Part shown: positions 25,307 through 34,574 of the stretch, piece by piece
Position numbering within the stretch: position 1 is the first letter of the stretch
Layout of the letters: each line of letters begins with the position of its first letter
Assembly: GCA_034002365.1 (NCBI GenBank)
Contig: JAVFAR010000010.1
Location: 1-42,302 of the forward strand
Length of the DNA: 42,302 nucleotides
Direction: 5' to 3'
Origin: Trichloromonas sp034002365
Lineage (GTDB): Bacteria; Desulfobacterota; Desulfuromonadia; Desulfuromonadales; Trichloromonadaceae
Notes under the pieces: generated by a model
Seen by the model: the letters and a program-made list of their open reading frames with translations, nothing else
What the model was told of the DNA's origin: nothing
Databases searched by the model: none
Program-made: the position numbers and the translations under genes

Positions 25307-26182
25307 GTGACGTTTCAAGATCTGATTCTCTCCTTGCAGAATTATTGGGCCGGGCAAGGATGCATCATTCAGCAGCCCTACGATGTGGAAAAAGGGGCCG
25401 GCACCTTCAACCCCGCGACCTTTCTGCGGGTTCTTGGTCCCGAGCCCTGGAAGGTCGCCTATGTCGAACCCTCCCGCCGCCCCACCGACGGCCGCTACGG
25501 CGAAAACCCCAACCGCCTCCAGCATTACTACCAGTTCCAGGTCATCCTCAAACCCTCGCCGATGAACATTCTCGACCTCTATCTCGACTCCCTCAAGAGC
25601 TTCGGGATCGATCCCAAGGCCCATGACATCCGCTTCGTTGAAGATGACTGGGAGTCGCCGACCCTCGGCGCCTGGGGCCTGGGCTGGGAGGTCTGGCTGG
25701 ACGGCATGGAGATTACCCAGTTTACCTATTTCCAGCAGGCGGGCGGCATCGATCTCAAGCCGGTTTCGGGCGAGATCACCTACGGTTGCGAGCGCATCGC
25801 CATGTATCTGCAAGGGGTCGACAACGTTTACGACCTCGAATGGGTCAAGGGGGTCAAATACGGCGACGTTCACCATCGGAGCGAGGTCGAGTTCTCGACC
25901 TACAACTTCGAAGAGGCCGACGTCGACATGCTGCTCAAGCTCTTCACCATGTATGAAAAAGAATGCATCCGCCTGGTGGAACGCGGTCTGGTTCTTCCCG
26001 CCTACGACTACGTCATGAAATGTTCCCACTCTTTCAATCTGCTCGATGCCCGGGGGGCGATTTCGGTCACCGAACGGGCCAACTACATCGGCCGGGTTCG
26101 CAATGTGGCCAAACTCTGCGCCGAAGGCTATCTGCGACTGCGTGAGAAACTCGGCTTCCCGCTCTTGAAAGGAGGCCGCTGA
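25307..26182 (+). CDS. glyQ: Glycyl-tRNA synthetase alpha subunit
   Basis: This 291-residue class II aminoacyl-tRNA synthetase catalytic subunit begins with GTG (TFQDLILSLQNYWAGQGCII follows). Conserved stretches include EPSRRPTDGRYGENPNRLQH and GLGWEVWLDGMEITQFTYFQ. It activates glycine with ATP, and the heterotetramer with GlyS charges tRNA-Gly. The GTG at 25307 is chosen because GGAGG lies 4 bases upstream and the product then has the normal family length; an in-frame TTG 11 codons earlier has no such support. The stop codon shares one base with the glyS start. Confidence 0.97.
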   Translation: MTFQDLILSLQNYWAGQGCIIQQPYDVEKGAGTFNPATFLRVLGPEPWKVAYVEPSRRPTDGRYGENPNRLQHYYQFQVILKPSPMNILDLYLDSLKSFGIDPKAHDIRFVEDDWESPTLGAWGLGWEVWLDGMEITQFTYFQQAGGIDLKPVSGEITYGCERIAMYLQGVDNVYDLEWVKGVKYGDVHHRSEVEFSTYNFEEADVDMLLKLFTMYEKECIRLVERGLVLPAYDYVMKCSHSFNLLDARGAISVTERANYIGRVRNVAKLCAEGYLRLREKLGFPLLKGGR

Positions 26183-28248
26183 TGGCTCAGGAACTGCTGC
26201 TTGAAATCGGAACCGAGGAGATCCCCGCCGGATTTCTGCCCAAGGCCATGTCCGACATGGCCAACCTGATCCGCACGGAACTGGAGAACGCCCAGCTTGC
26301 CTTCGGCGCCGTCCGTACCCTGGCCACCCCCCGGCGCCTGTTGCTGGCGGTGGAGGGGGTCGAGGAGCATCAACCGACCCTGCGCAGCGAGACCATGGGA
26401 CCGGCCAAAAGTGTCGCCTTCGATGCCTCCGGCAAGCCGACCAAGGCCGGCGAGGGCTTCGCCCGCGGTCAGGGGATCAGCGTCGACCAGCTGGTCATCG
26501 TCGAGACGGACAAAGGGCCCTACGTCTGCGCCAGGAAGGAACAGGCCGGCCGGCCCACGGCGGAGCTGCTGACGGAAATCCTGCCCCGGTTGATCCAGGC
26601 CATCCCTTTCAAGAAATCCATGCGCTGGAAGGACCTCGATGTCCGTTTCGCCCGTCCGGTGCACTGGATCGTCGCCCTCTACGGCGGCGCCGTGGTCCCT
26701 TTCGCCTTCGGCAATATCGCCAGCGGCAACGAGTCGCGGGGGCATCGCTTCATGGCTCCCGGAACCTTTGCCGTCAAGGACTTCAGCCAGTATCTGCAGG
26801 AGTGCGAACGCCATTTCGTCATCGCCGACCCGGAGAAGCGCAAGGCGATCATCCGCGCCGAGGTCGCCCGCCTGGCCAAAGAGGCCGGGGGGGAGGTGCT
26901 CGCCGATGAGGAACTGCTGGAGCAGGTCTCTTTCCTGGTGGAATATCCCAGCGCCGTCCTCGGCACCTTCAATCCCGACTTTCTGCACGTGCCCAAGGAG
27001 GTGCTGATCACCTCCATGCGCAGCCACCAGCGCTACTTTTCCCTGGTGGACGCTTCCGGCAAGCTGATGCCGGCTTTTATCACCATCAATAACACCCTGA
27101 CTCCCGATCCTGCGGTCGTGGTCCGGGGGAACGAGCGGGTGCTGCGCGCCCGTCTCTCCGACGCCCGCTTTTTCTTTGAGGAGGATAAAAAAGTTCCCCT
27201 CGCGGATCGCGTCGAAGCTCTCAAGTCGGTGGTCTATCAGGCCAAACTCGGCACTTCTTACGAGAAGATGGAGCGTTTCCGGGCGCTCGCCGTCGGTCTT
27301 GCCGAGCAGCTGGCGCCGGCGCTGAAGGAGCAGGCCGCCCGCGCCGCCACCCTGTGCAAGGCCGACCTGGTTTCCGGCATGGTCGGCGAGTTCCCCGAAG
27401 TGCAGGGGGTGATGGGGCGTGAGTATGCCCTGCTCGAAGGGGAGGCTGCCGAAGTCGCCCAGGCAATTTATGAGCACTATCTGCCGATTCAGGCCGGCGG
27501 CGCCATCCCTTCCACCGACCTCGGCGCCTTTGTCTCCATCGCCGACAAGCTCGACACCCTCTGTGGCTGTTTCGGCGTCGGGCTGATTCCCACCGGTACC
27601 GCCGATCCCTACGCCCTGCGGCGCAGCGCCATCGGTATCCTCAACATCATTCTCGGGCGCGGCTACCGGCTTTGTCTGCCGGAACTCGTCGATCGCAGCC
27701 TCGACCTGCTGACCGCCAAGCTGACCCGTCCTCGTCCCGAGGTCCGCGCCGACGTCCTCGAATTCCTCCGGCTGCGCCTGGTCAATCTGCTCACCGGGCA
27801 GGGCTATCCCCAGGATGTGGTCGATGCGGTCCTTTCCGCCTCCTTCGCCGATGTCGCCGACGCTCTGGCTCGGGTCAAGGCCCTGGCCGAACTCAAAGGG
27901 CGTGAAGATTTCGAGCCGCTGGCCGTTGCCTTTAAGCGCGTCGTCAATATAATTAAAGGCGGCGTCGATACGCCCGTGGCGCCCACGCTTTTCGCCGCCC
28001 CTTGCGAAGGGGCGTTGCATGATGCGGCCGGCCGGGCGGCCGGTGAGGTTGCCCAAGCGGTCGCGGCCGGGGATTATGCCGCGGCTTTGCGCGCCATCGC
28101 CGGTTTGCGCGGCGCGGTGGATAGTTTTTTCGAAGGTGTCATGGTCATGGCCGACCAGGACGCTGTGCGGATCAATCGCCTGGCGCTGCTCACCGGCGTC
28201 GCCAGATTGTTCGAGGGGATCGCGGATTTTTCCCGGATCGCCGCATAA
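26182..28248 (+). CDS. glyS: Glycyl-tRNA synthetase beta subunit
   Basis: This 688-residue protein begins AQELLLEIGTEEIPAGFLPK after Met, the family signature. It continues with TPRRLLLAVEG, the SHQRYFSLVD segment and ARFFFEEDKK. The central region has an HD-like fold. The C-terminal anticodon-binding DALR-like domain is about 570-680 (AFKRVVNIIKG ... VMVMADQDAVRINRLALL). It binds tRNA-Gly and completes the alpha2beta2 enzyme. The length is full. A GGAGG sits inside the end of glyQ, 5 bases before the overlapping ATG. Confidence 0.97.
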   Translation: MAQELLLEIGTEEIPAGFLPKAMSDMANLIRTELENAQLAFGAVRTLATPRRLLLAVEGVEEHQPTLRSETMGPAKSVAFDASGKPTKAGEGFARGQGISVDQLVIVETDKGPYVCARKEQAGRPTAELLTEILPRLIQAIPFKKSMRWKDLDVRFARPVHWIVALYGGAVVPFAFGNIASGNESRGHRFMAPGTFAVKDFSQYLQECERHFVIADPEKRKAIIRAEVARLAKEAGGEVLADEELLEQVSFLVEYPSAVLGTFNPDFLHVPKEVLITSMRSHQRYFSLVDASGKLMPAFITINNTLTPDPAVVVRGNERVLRARLSDARFFFEEDKKVPLADRVEALKSVVYQAKLGTSYEKMERFRALAVGLAEQLAPALKEQAARAATLCKADLVSGMVGEFPEVQGVMGREYALLEGEAAEVAQAIYEHYLPIQAGGAIPSTDLGAFVSIADKLDTLCGCFGVGLIPTGTADPYALRRSAIGILNIILGRGYRLCLPELVDRSLDLLTAKLTRPRPEVRADVLEFLRLRLVNLLTGQGYPQDVVDAVLSASFADVADALARVKALAELKGREDFEPLAVAFKRVVNIIKGGVDTPVAPTLFAAPCEGALHDAAGRAAGEVAQAVAAGDYAAALRAIAGLRGAVDSFFEGVMVMADQDAVRINRLALLTGVARLFEGIADFSRIAA

Positions 28249-28317
28249 GGGCCGGGGAGCCCGTTACTTGGCCGGGGCAGGTCCCGGCGCTAAAAACTTT
28301 TCAGGAGGAGACGGTTG

Positions 28318-30978
28318 ATGGCTGTGAAGTATGTGTACTTTTTTGGCGACGGGAAAGCCGAGGGCAAGGGCGACATGAAAAACCTGCTGGGCGGCAAGGG
28401 TGCCAACCTGGCGGAAATGACCTCCATCGGTCTGCCGGTTCCGGCGGGGTTCACCATCACCACCGAGGTCTGCACCGAGTTTTACAAGAACAGCCGCCAG
28501 TATCCGGCGGAACTCAAAGGGCAGGTCGAGGAGAAGCTCAAGCAGGTCGAGGACCTGATGGGCAAGAAATTCGGCGACCGCAAGAACCCGCTGCTGGTGT
28601 CGGTGCGCTCCGGCGCCCGCGCCTCCATGCCCGGCATGATGGACACCGTCCTCAACCTCGGCCTCAACGACGAGACCGTGCAGGGGATCATCGATCAGAG
28701 CGGCGACCCCCGCTTCGCCTATGATTCCTACCGCCGCTTCATCCAGATGTACTCCAACGTCGTCATGGAAATGGACGGCGACATCCTCGAACATCTGCTG
28801 GAGCAGAAAAAAGAAGCGCGCGGGGTGCAGCTCGATACCGAACTGACCGCCGACGATCTCAAGGATCTGGTCGTGAAGTTCAAGCAGAAGGTCAAGGAAG
28901 AGCTTGGCCGCGACTTCCCCGAGGATCCCGAGGAGCAGCTCTGGGGCGCCATCGGCGCGGTCTTCGGCTCGTGGATGAACCCCCGCGCCATTACCTACCG
29001 CAAGCTCAACAACATCCCCGCCGAGTGGGGGACCGCCGTCAACGTCCAGTCCATGGTCTACGGCAACATGGGGGATGACTGCGCCACCGGCGTCGCCTTC
29101 ACCCGCGACCCCTCCACCGGCGAGAACTACTTCTACGGCGAATACCTGGTCAACGCCCAGGGCGAGGACGTCGTCGCCGGCATCCGCACTCCGCAGCCGA
29201 TCAACAAGGCCAAGCACAAGCCCGGCGATCTGCCGGCCATGGAAGACGTGCTCCCCGACTGCTACGCCCAGCTGGCGAAGATCCGCGACATCCTCGAGAA
29301 GCATTACAAGGACATGCAGGATATCGAGTTCACCATCGAAAAGGGCAAGCTCTACATGCTGCAAACCCGCAACGGCAAGCGCACCGCCAATGCGGCGGTG
29401 AAAATTGCCGTCGACATGGTCAAGGAGGGGCTGATCGACGACAAGGAAGCGGTGCTGCGGGTCGAACCCTCCCAGCTCGACCAGCTGCTCCATCCCTCCC
29501 TCGACCCCAAGGCGGCCAAGACAGTGATCGCCAAAGGTCTGCCCGCTTCCCCCGGCGCCGCCTGCGGCGAAGTCGTCTTCTCCGCCGATGAGGCCGAGAA
29601 CGCCGCCAAGATTGGCCTTAAGGTCATTCTCGTGCGGGTCGAGACCAGCCCCGAGGACATCCACGGCATGCACGCCGCCCAGGGGATTCTCACCGCCCGC
29701 GGCGGCATGACCTCGCACGCGGCGGTCGTTGCCCGCGGCATGGGCAAATGCTGCGTGGCCGGCTGTGGCGACATCGTCGTCAACTACCGCGAGCAGCAGT
29801 TCACCGCCAAGGGCGGCGTGATTGTCAAGAAAGGCGACATCATCACCCTCGACGGCTCCACCGGCGAAGTCATCCTTGGCCAGGTGCCGACCGTGCAGCC
29901 CAAGCTGACCGGAGACTTCGGCCAGCTCATGCTGTGGGTCGACAAGTACCGCAAACTCAAGGTCCGCACCAACGCCGACACCCCGCAGGATGCCAAGGTC
30001 GCCCGCGAGTTCGGCGCCGAAGGCATCGGCCTCTGCCGTACCGAGCATATGTTCTTCGACGCCGACCGCATCATGGCCGTGCGTGAAATGATCCTTTCCG
30101 AGGATCTCGAAGGACGTAAGCGCGCCCTGACCAAGATTCTGCCCATGCAGAAGAGCGACTTCATCGGTCTCTTCCGCGAGATGAAGGGGCTGCCGGTCAC
30201 CATCCGCCTGCTCGATCCGCCGCTGCACGAGTTCCTGCCGCAGAAGGACTCGGAAATCGACGAGCTCGCCAAGGTCATGAACGTCACCGCCCAGACCCTC
30301 AAGAACAAGGTGGAATTCCTCCACGAGTTCAACCCCATGCTCGGTCATCGCGGCTGCCGTCTCGGCATCACCTTCCCCGAGATCTACGACATGCAGGTGC
30401 AGGGGATCATGGAAGCGGCCTGCGAGCTGATCAAGAACGAAGGCTTCGCGATCATCCCCGAGATCATGATCCCGCTGGTCGGCGAGGTGAAGGAGCTGGC
30501 GATTCTCAAAGCCAACGCCGTGCGCGTCTGTGATGAGGTCATCGCCCGCTACGGCGTCAAGGTCGAATACCTGATCGGCACCATGATCGAGCTGCCCCGC
30601 GCCGCCCTGACCGCCGACGCCATCGCCAAGGAAGCCGAATTCTTCTCCTTCGGCACCAACGACCTGACCCAGACCACCTACGGCCTGTCCCGCGACGATG
30701 CCGGCAAGTTCCTGCCCTTCTACGTCGAAAACGAAATCTACCCCAACGACCCCTTCGTCGCCCTTGACCAGGCCGGCGTCGGCCAGCTGGTGAAGATGGG
30801 CTGCGAAAAGGGCCGGTCCACCCGTCCCAACATCAAGCTCGGCATCTGCGGCGAGCACGGCGGCGAACCTTCGAGCGTCATCTTCTGCCACAAGATCGGC
30901 CTCGACTACGTTTCCTGTTCCCCCTTCCGGGTGCCCATCGCCCGCCTCGCCGCCGCCCACGCGGTGTTGAAAGGCTAA
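28318..30978 (+). CDS. ppdK: Pyruvate, phosphate dikinase
   Basis: This 886-residue enzyme interconverts pyruvate + ATP + Pi and PEP + AMP + PPi. In acetate-using anaerobes it provides PEP for gluconeogenesis. The nucleotide-binding domain starts VYFFGDGKAEGKGDMKNLLG and GGKGANLAEM. The phosphohistidine domain has the swinging His at about 467 in GGMTSHAAVVARGMG. The C-terminal TIM-barrel has LCRTEHMFF, GTNDLTQTTYG and the catalytic Cys at about 844 in ICGEHGG. AGGAGGAG precedes the ATG at 28318. It follows glyS by 69 bp. The codon use is very biased, with C-ending codons dominating, which suggests high expression. Confidence 0.97.
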   Translation: MAVKYVYFFGDGKAEGKGDMKNLLGGKGANLAEMTSIGLPVPAGFTITTEVCTEFYKNSRQYPAELKGQVEEKLKQVEDLMGKKFGDRKNPLLVSVRSGARASMPGMMDTVLNLGLNDETVQGIIDQSGDPRFAYDSYRRFIQMYSNVVMEMDGDILEHLLEQKKEARGVQLDTELTADDLKDLVVKFKQKVKEELGRDFPEDPEEQLWGAIGAVFGSWMNPRAITYRKLNNIPAEWGTAVNVQSMVYGNMGDDCATGVAFTRDPSTGENYFYGEYLVNAQGEDVVAGIRTPQPINKAKHKPGDLPAMEDVLPDCYAQLAKIRDILEKHYKDMQDIEFTIEKGKLYMLQTRNGKRTANAAVKIAVDMVKEGLIDDKEAVLRVEPSQLDQLLHPSLDPKAAKTVIAKGLPASPGAACGEVVFSADEAENAAKIGLKVILVRVETSPEDIHGMHAAQGILTARGGMTSHAAVVARGMGKCCVAGCGDIVVNYREQQFTAKGGVIVKKGDIITLDGSTGEVILGQVPTVQPKLTGDFGQLMLWVDKYRKLKVRTNADTPQDAKVAREFGAEGIGLCRTEHMFFDADRIMAVREMILSEDLEGRKRALTKILPMQKSDFIGLFREMKGLPVTIRLLDPPLHEFLPQKDSEIDELAKVMNVTAQTLKNKVEFLHEFNPMLGHRGCRLGITFPEIYDMQVQGIMEAACELIKNEGFAIIPEIMIPLVGEVKELAILKANAVRVCDEVIARYGVKVEYLIGTMIELPRAALTADAIAKEAEFFSFGTNDLTQTTYGLSRDDAGKFLPFYVENEIYPNDPFVALDQAGVGQLVKMGCEKGRSTRPNIKLGICGEHGGEPSSVIFCHKIGLDYVSCSPFRVPIARLAAAHAVLKG

Positions 30979-31008
30979 ATCGGGCGATTCTCAGCCTCAG
31001 CGAAAATT

Positions 31009-31042
31009 CGAAGCCCCCGGTGATTTCCCTCCGGGGGCTTCG
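31009..31042. terminator. Hairpin after ppdK
   Basis: A perfect 12-bp stem, CGAAGCCCCCGG (31009-31020) with CCGGGGGCTTCG (31031-31042), has a 10-base loop. No T run follows, so the terminator role rests on stem strength and position. Confidence 0.65.
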
Positions 31043-31292
31043 TCGTCTGTGAACGCTTGCAATGTCGGAACTTTTCAATTTTCCTGGCCGGTTAGTCATT
31101 TCGGCGCGGATATGGACCCCCTGAACGGAAGGAGAGGTTTGTGTTTTCACGGGTTATTCGCCTCGCGCGGCGGGCCAGTCCGGCTGGCGATTTTACCCTT
31201 GCCCGGCGGATATGGTTGCGTTAATGTTTCAGCGATTGATTGCATGTTTGGCGTGTGTTGCGATGACGGGAGGGTGGGCATGATGTTGAAAT
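31043..31292. other. Non-coding stretch between ppdK and the frameshifted gene
   Basis: I see no gene with a ribosome binding site or plausible protein on either strand. Open frames here have no recognisable protein character. It may be remnant DNA of the same insertion as the pseudogene. Confidence 0.4.
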
Positions 31293-31803
31293 CTATGCCG
31301 GATGAAGACCAAAGGCCTCATTTATGAGATCAACGGTTCTGTCAGGTGCGAAACCTTGCAGTAAAGTAACATTCTGGCCAGTCATGACTTTCACAACCTT
31401 GTCAGATCCGTAAACGGCGGGGCTTGCTCCGTCCAGAATGCCGTCCGGCTTGTCGACCTTGAGGCCCAGCGATCTGGAGATAGAGATAGATATTCTCACC
31501 CGCTGCCAAAGGATCTTCGGTGTATCTGATGTTCTGCGGCGACAGCTCAGCGATTGGGGATACACCCTGATGCAAGAGCGCCCACATCAGCCCAGCCCAA
31601 ATCTTCGGTATAAATCTGGTCCCAGCCTCTTCGTCCGGGAACTCGCCCACTGAAAAGAAATAAAGATCACTCTGCGAGCCACGACGCAGGCTTAGGCCAA
31701 GGCCAAGGCATTCAGCATCATATGGCTGGTCAAGTCTTGAGAACTCCTGTCCTGGTGCCAACCGAAACGGGAACCGGAGGATATATCCTTTGCGTTCAGT
31801 CAT
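31293..31803 (-). pseudogene. Frameshifted gene of unknown function
   Basis: Two overlapping minus-strand frames together read as one protein. The first, from ATG at 31801-31803, gives MTERKGYILRFPFRLAPGQE through SPQNIRYTEDPLAAGENIYL and then turns into low-quality sequence. The second frame takes over with LGLKVDKPDGILDGASPAVY through TLLQGFAPDRTVDLINEAFG and stops at 31293. The switch lies at about 31471-31492, beside a TATCTC-TATCTC repeat, so slippage is the likely cause. The intact product would have been about 169 residues, or longer if the stop is also a mutation. The family is not recognised. Base composition is lower in GC than in the neighbours, suggesting acquired DNA. A sequencing error is the alternative. 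Confidence 0.65.
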
Positions 31804-32089
31804 GGCTCACTGAATTACTCATCGATTTCGTACACTCAACCAAGATTATACGGTCTATATAAAGCGGCACCGTCTTTCTGACAATCATTTTGATTCCTAA
31901 ATCATTTCAAGTGCCTGCGAATGGCCATAAATTACCACTGCCTTATTTAGGCAGTCGGTATAAACCGCCTACGGCCCGTCTACGGAGCTACGAACACCGA
32001 GACCGCCTTAGCGAGTCTTGGGGAGATGATATTTAATCCTCAAAACGGATACGTTCAAACACTTCGAATTCCACTAACCAAAAAACCAA
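31804..32089. other. AT-rich intergenic region, part of an apparent insertion scar
   Basis: Apart from the minus-strand promoter at 31856-31884 and a short hairpin (TGCCT at 31939-31943 with AGGCA at 31949-31953), nothing codes here convincingly. The stretch is clearly richer in A and T than the flanking core genes. Confidence 0.45.
31856..31884 (-). promoter_or_regulatory. Promoter of the frameshifted gene
   Basis: On the minus strand TTGTCA (31884-31879), a 17-bp spacer and TATATA (31861-31856) form a good promoter about 52 bp before the start codon. The pseudogene therefore probably is, or recently was, transcribed. Confidence 0.55.
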
Positions 32090-32131
32090 AAGCCGCTCGC
32101 GGGCCAACAACCCGTAAGCGGCTTCCTTTTT
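32090..32131. terminator. Hairpin terminator downstream of ubiE
   Basis: AAGCCGCT (32090-32097) pairs with AGCGGCTT (32117-32124), with inner CGGG/CCCG pairs. It is flanked by T-rich sequence on both strands (CCTTTTT on plus; TTTTGGTTTTTT on minus), so it can serve ubiE on the minus strand. Confidence 0.7.
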
Positions 32132-32231
32132 CAATCAATTCGCCTCGTCCTTACCCTCCCCCGCCAATGCACGCCATCGTCAATCCGCGGCAAAACCTTA
32201 GCGCGGACATATCCGTTCGGCAAGGGAATTT

Positions 32232-32942
32232 TCAGGGTTTCACCCCGACGTGGACGGTGGCGATGCCGAAGGTTTGCTCAAAGTAGACAACTTGGGTGAA
32301 TCCGGCTTCCTCCATCATCTGCTTGAAGGTTTCCTGGTCGGGAAATTCGAAAACCGAGTCGGGCAGGTACTGGTAGGCGCTGCGTTTGGAGATCAGGCCG
32401 CCGATCCAGGGGAGGACTTTGCGGAAGTAGAAATAGTAGATTTCCTTGAACAGCCGGCTTTTGGGATGGGAGAATTCGAGGATCACCGCTTTGCCGCCGG
32501 GCTTGAGCACCCGGCACATTTCCCGCAGCCCGGCGGGGCGGTCGATGACATTGCGGATGCCGAAGGCGATGGTGACGCCGTCGAACTGGCCGTCGGGATG
32601 GGGCATGGCCTCGCAGGGGGCGGTGACCAGGGTGATGCGGTCGCGATAGGGGGAACGGGCGATCTTCTCCCGGCCGACCTTGAGCATCCCCGGGGTCAGA
32701 TCGGCGCCGACGATGGTCAGCGAGGCGGGGGACTGGGCGGCGATCTCCAGGGCGACATCGCCGGTGCCGGTGGCGACGTCGAGAATTTTGCCGTTCTCGG
32801 GAAGATTCAGCTGTTTGACGGCGAAGGTCCGCCAGCGGCGGTCGATGCCGAGGGAAAGCAGCCGGTTGAGCAGATCGTAACGGGGGGCGATGGCGTCGAA
32901 CATCTCGCGGATGCCGCGCCCTTTTTCGGAAAGACTGAACAT
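32232..32942 (-). CDS. ubiE: Demethylmenaquinone/ubiquinone C-methyltransferase
   Basis: This 236-residue SAM-dependent methyltransferase begins SLSEKGRGIREMFDAIAPRY after the first two residues. It carries the UbiE signatures YDLLNRLLSLGIDRRWR and the SAM motif ILDVATGTGDVALEIA. Post-motifs are VTIAFGIRNVIDRPAGLREM and LEFSHPK. In an anaerobe with menaquinone it catalyses the last step, demethylmenaquinone to menaquinone (MenG activity). GAGGTG precedes the ATG at 32940-32942. It is divergent from mutT. The length is normal. Confidence 0.95.
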   Translation of the reverse strand: MFSLSEKGRGIREMFDAIAPRYDLLNRLLSLGIDRRWRTFAVKQLNLPENGKILDVATGTGDVALEIAAQSPASLTIVGADLTPGMLKVGREKIARSPYRDRITLVTAPCEAMPHPDGQFDGVTIAFGIRNVIDRPAGLREMCRVLKPGGKAVILEFSHPKSRLFKEIYYFYFRKVLPWIGGLISKRSAYQYLPDSVFEFPDQETFKQMMEEAGFTQVVYFEQTFGIATVHVGVKP

Positions 32943-32978
32943 GATTTCACCTCACGGGGACAAGCAAAGCGACGGCAA

Positions 32979-33008
32979 CTTTTAGCACATCCCCGGAAAG
33001 ACTGTCAG
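32979..33008 (-). promoter_or_regulatory. Promoter of ubiE
   Basis: On the minus strand CTGACA (33008-33003), an 18-bp spacer and TAAAAG (32984-32979) preceded by TGC (extended -10) lie about 36 bp before the ATG. Confidence 0.45.
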
Positions 33009-33079
33009 CAAAAAAGCCCTTTCCCCCCGGGGAGGGAGCGGTCTATACTCGCCGTCATCCCTCCTGCCAGGAGATCTCC

Positions 33080-33463
33080 ATGCTGCCGATCATCGTCACC
33101 GCCGCCATCCTCCGCCAGGGGGATACCGTCCTCATCACCCGCCGTCCGCCGCAGAGCAAGCATGGCGGGCTCTGGGAATTTCCCGGGGGCAAGCTCGACC
33201 CGAACGAAACCCCGCAAGAGGGGCTGCGCCGGGAACTGCGCGAGGAACTGGGGATCGAGAGCGAAGTCGGGGATATTTTCGAGGTCGTCTATTTTCGCTA
33301 CCCGCAGACGCCGGTGCTGATTCTGGCTTATGAGTGCCGGCACCTGGACGGCGTCATCCGGAACATTGAAGTCTCCGAGCACCGCTGGGTGCCGGTCACC
33401 GATCTGCACCGCTACGACATCCTCCCTGCCGACGCTCCCATCATCGCCCGCCTGCAACGCTGA
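33080..33463 (+). CDS. mutT: MutT-type Nudix hydrolase, probable 8-oxo-dGTP diphosphatase
   Basis: This 127-residue Nudix protein has a complete Nudix box (GKLDPNETPQEGLRRELREE followed by LGI), matching GX5EX7REUXEEXGU. The surrounding FPGGK and the C-terminal HRWVPVTDL are typical of MutT, which removes oxidised guanine nucleotides. Specificity is inferred from the overall layout. AGGAG precedes the ATG, and a TATACT -10-like box lies at 33044-33049 with only a weak -35. Spacing to the divergent ubiE is 137 bp. Confidence 0.9.
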   Translation: MLPIIVTAAILRQGDTVLITRRPPQSKHGGLWEFPGGKLDPNETPQEGLRRELREELGIESEVGDIFEVVYFRYPQTPVLILAYECRHLDGVIRNIEVSEHRWVPVTDLHRYDILPADAPIIARLQR

Positions 33464-33655
33464 AGCCGAGCTCTCCGCAAAACTCTTCGAAATCAATAAA
33501 ACATAATTTATCAAAGGCCAAAAGCCCCCTGCAGGCCATGCGATCCAAAATCGATTTTCAATGGTTCAGGGCACTTAAGCTGATAAAAAAAAACAGAACA
33601 ACGCCCCTCCATACCGCGCAGGACAGTTCTGATCCCTCTTTTTTGAAAAATACCG

Positions 33656-33684
33656 TTGACACAAATAAAACGTCGTATTATTTT
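33656..33684 (+). promoter_or_regulatory. Promoter of the IclR-regulator gene
   Basis: TTGACA (33656-33661), a 17-bp spacer and TATTTT (33679-33684) lie in an AT-rich stretch about 60 bp before the TTG start. The 190 bp between mutT and this promoter hold no gene that I can support. Confidence 0.65.
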
Positions 33685-33742
33685 CTAGACGCCTTAGGGA
33701 AAGATCTGTCGCCATCGATCCGACCGAGAAAGGAGTCGCCCC

Positions 33743-34528
33743 TTGCCCAGCCGCGGGAAAGAAACCTACTCCATCCAGTCGGTGGAAAACGCTCTCAATG
33801 TTCTCGAAGCCCTGTGCGAAGATGACGACGAGGTGCGGATTTCCCGTCTCAGCGAAAAGCTCGGCATGAACAAGACCAGCGTCTTCCGCCTGCTCGCCAC
33901 CTTCGAGAGTCGGGGCTACGTGGAACGGGAAGAGCTTTCGGGCAAATACCGGCTGGGCATCGCCGCCTACGAGATGGGGCAGAAATTTTTGTCGCGCATG
34001 GGCCTGCTGAAAAAGGCCCGGCCGGTGATGGAACGACTGGTGCGCGAAACGAGCGAGGCCGTCTATCTGGCCGTGCGCCGCGACGACGATCTGCTTTTTC
34101 TCGATGCGGTCGACACCCCCCTGCAGGTCAAGATCGTCTCCCTGGTGGGCAAGCGATATCCGCTGGCCCTCTCCGCAGCCGGCCAAATCCTGCTGGCCGG
34201 CGCGTGGCTCCAGGGGGAAGCCGGTCCCGAACACAAACGCCGTCCGGCGCTAGATACCGGCCTGGCCGATGAAACGTTGCGGGAAATTTTCAACCAGGGG
34301 TTCGGCGTCGACACCGGGGCTCTGGGAGAAGGTGTGACTTGCCTAGCCGTGCCGCTGCTCAATATCCACGGCGAAACCGTCGCCAGTCTCGCCATGATTG
34401 GCCCGGATTTCCGCATGAACCCGCCCGTGATCGAAGCGGAATTCCTTCCCCGCCTCAAGGACGCCGGCCAGATCATCTCCTCCAAACTGGGCTATCTCGG
34501 CCTGCATGCCAGTAAAAATCTTTACTGA
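33743..34528 (+). CDS. IclR-family transcriptional regulator
   Basis: This 261-residue protein has an N-terminal winged helix (YSIQSVENALNVLEALCEDD, then ISRLSEKLGMNKTSVFRLLA). The C-terminal IclR effector domain spans about 85-250 (ETSEAVYLAVRRDDDLLFLD ... LAVPLLNIHGETVASLAMIG). IclR proteins bind small organic acids and control nearby transport or catabolism. The start is TTG, supported by AAAGGAG 7 bases upstream. The first internal ATG falls within the HTH, so no ATG start is possible. The gene ends 46 bp before the symporter subunits, which are the likely targets and share its direction. Confidence 0.9.
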   Translation: MPSRGKETYSIQSVENALNVLEALCEDDDEVRISRLSEKLGMNKTSVFRLLATFESRGYVEREELSGKYRLGIAAYEMGQKFLSRMGLLKKARPVMERLVRETSEAVYLAVRRDDDLLFLDAVDTPLQVKIVSLVGKRYPLALSAAGQILLAGAWLQGEAGPEHKRRPALDTGLADETLREIFNQGFGVDTGALGEGVTCLAVPLLNIHGETVASLAMIGPDFRMNPPVIEAEFLPRLKDAGQIISSKLGYLGLHASKNLY

Positions 34529-34574
34529 AACGCCCTTTCCATTTACAATTAAGCGACCCCCCAGGAGGATGAGA

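Noticed and set aside
28264..30960. An 898-codon open frame antisense to ppdK
   Set aside because: Same artefact: ppdK is strongly supported by family motifs, and the antisense product is low-complexity in Gly, Val, Asp and His.
31049..31327. Plus-strand 92-codon frame after ppdK
   Set aside because: No Shine-Dalgarno sequence, unusual Cys/Gly-rich composition and overlap with the pseudogene 3' end.
32060..32085. tRNA-like 3' end (TTCGAATTCCAC) as an integration site
   Set aside because: One base too many in the T-loop/acceptor spacing, no cloverleaf upstream and no repeated copy nearby.
32026..32286. Plus-strand 86-codon open frame across the ubiE terminator
   Set aside because: It runs through the hairpin terminator and antisense to the ubiE 3' end, and the product is low-complexity.
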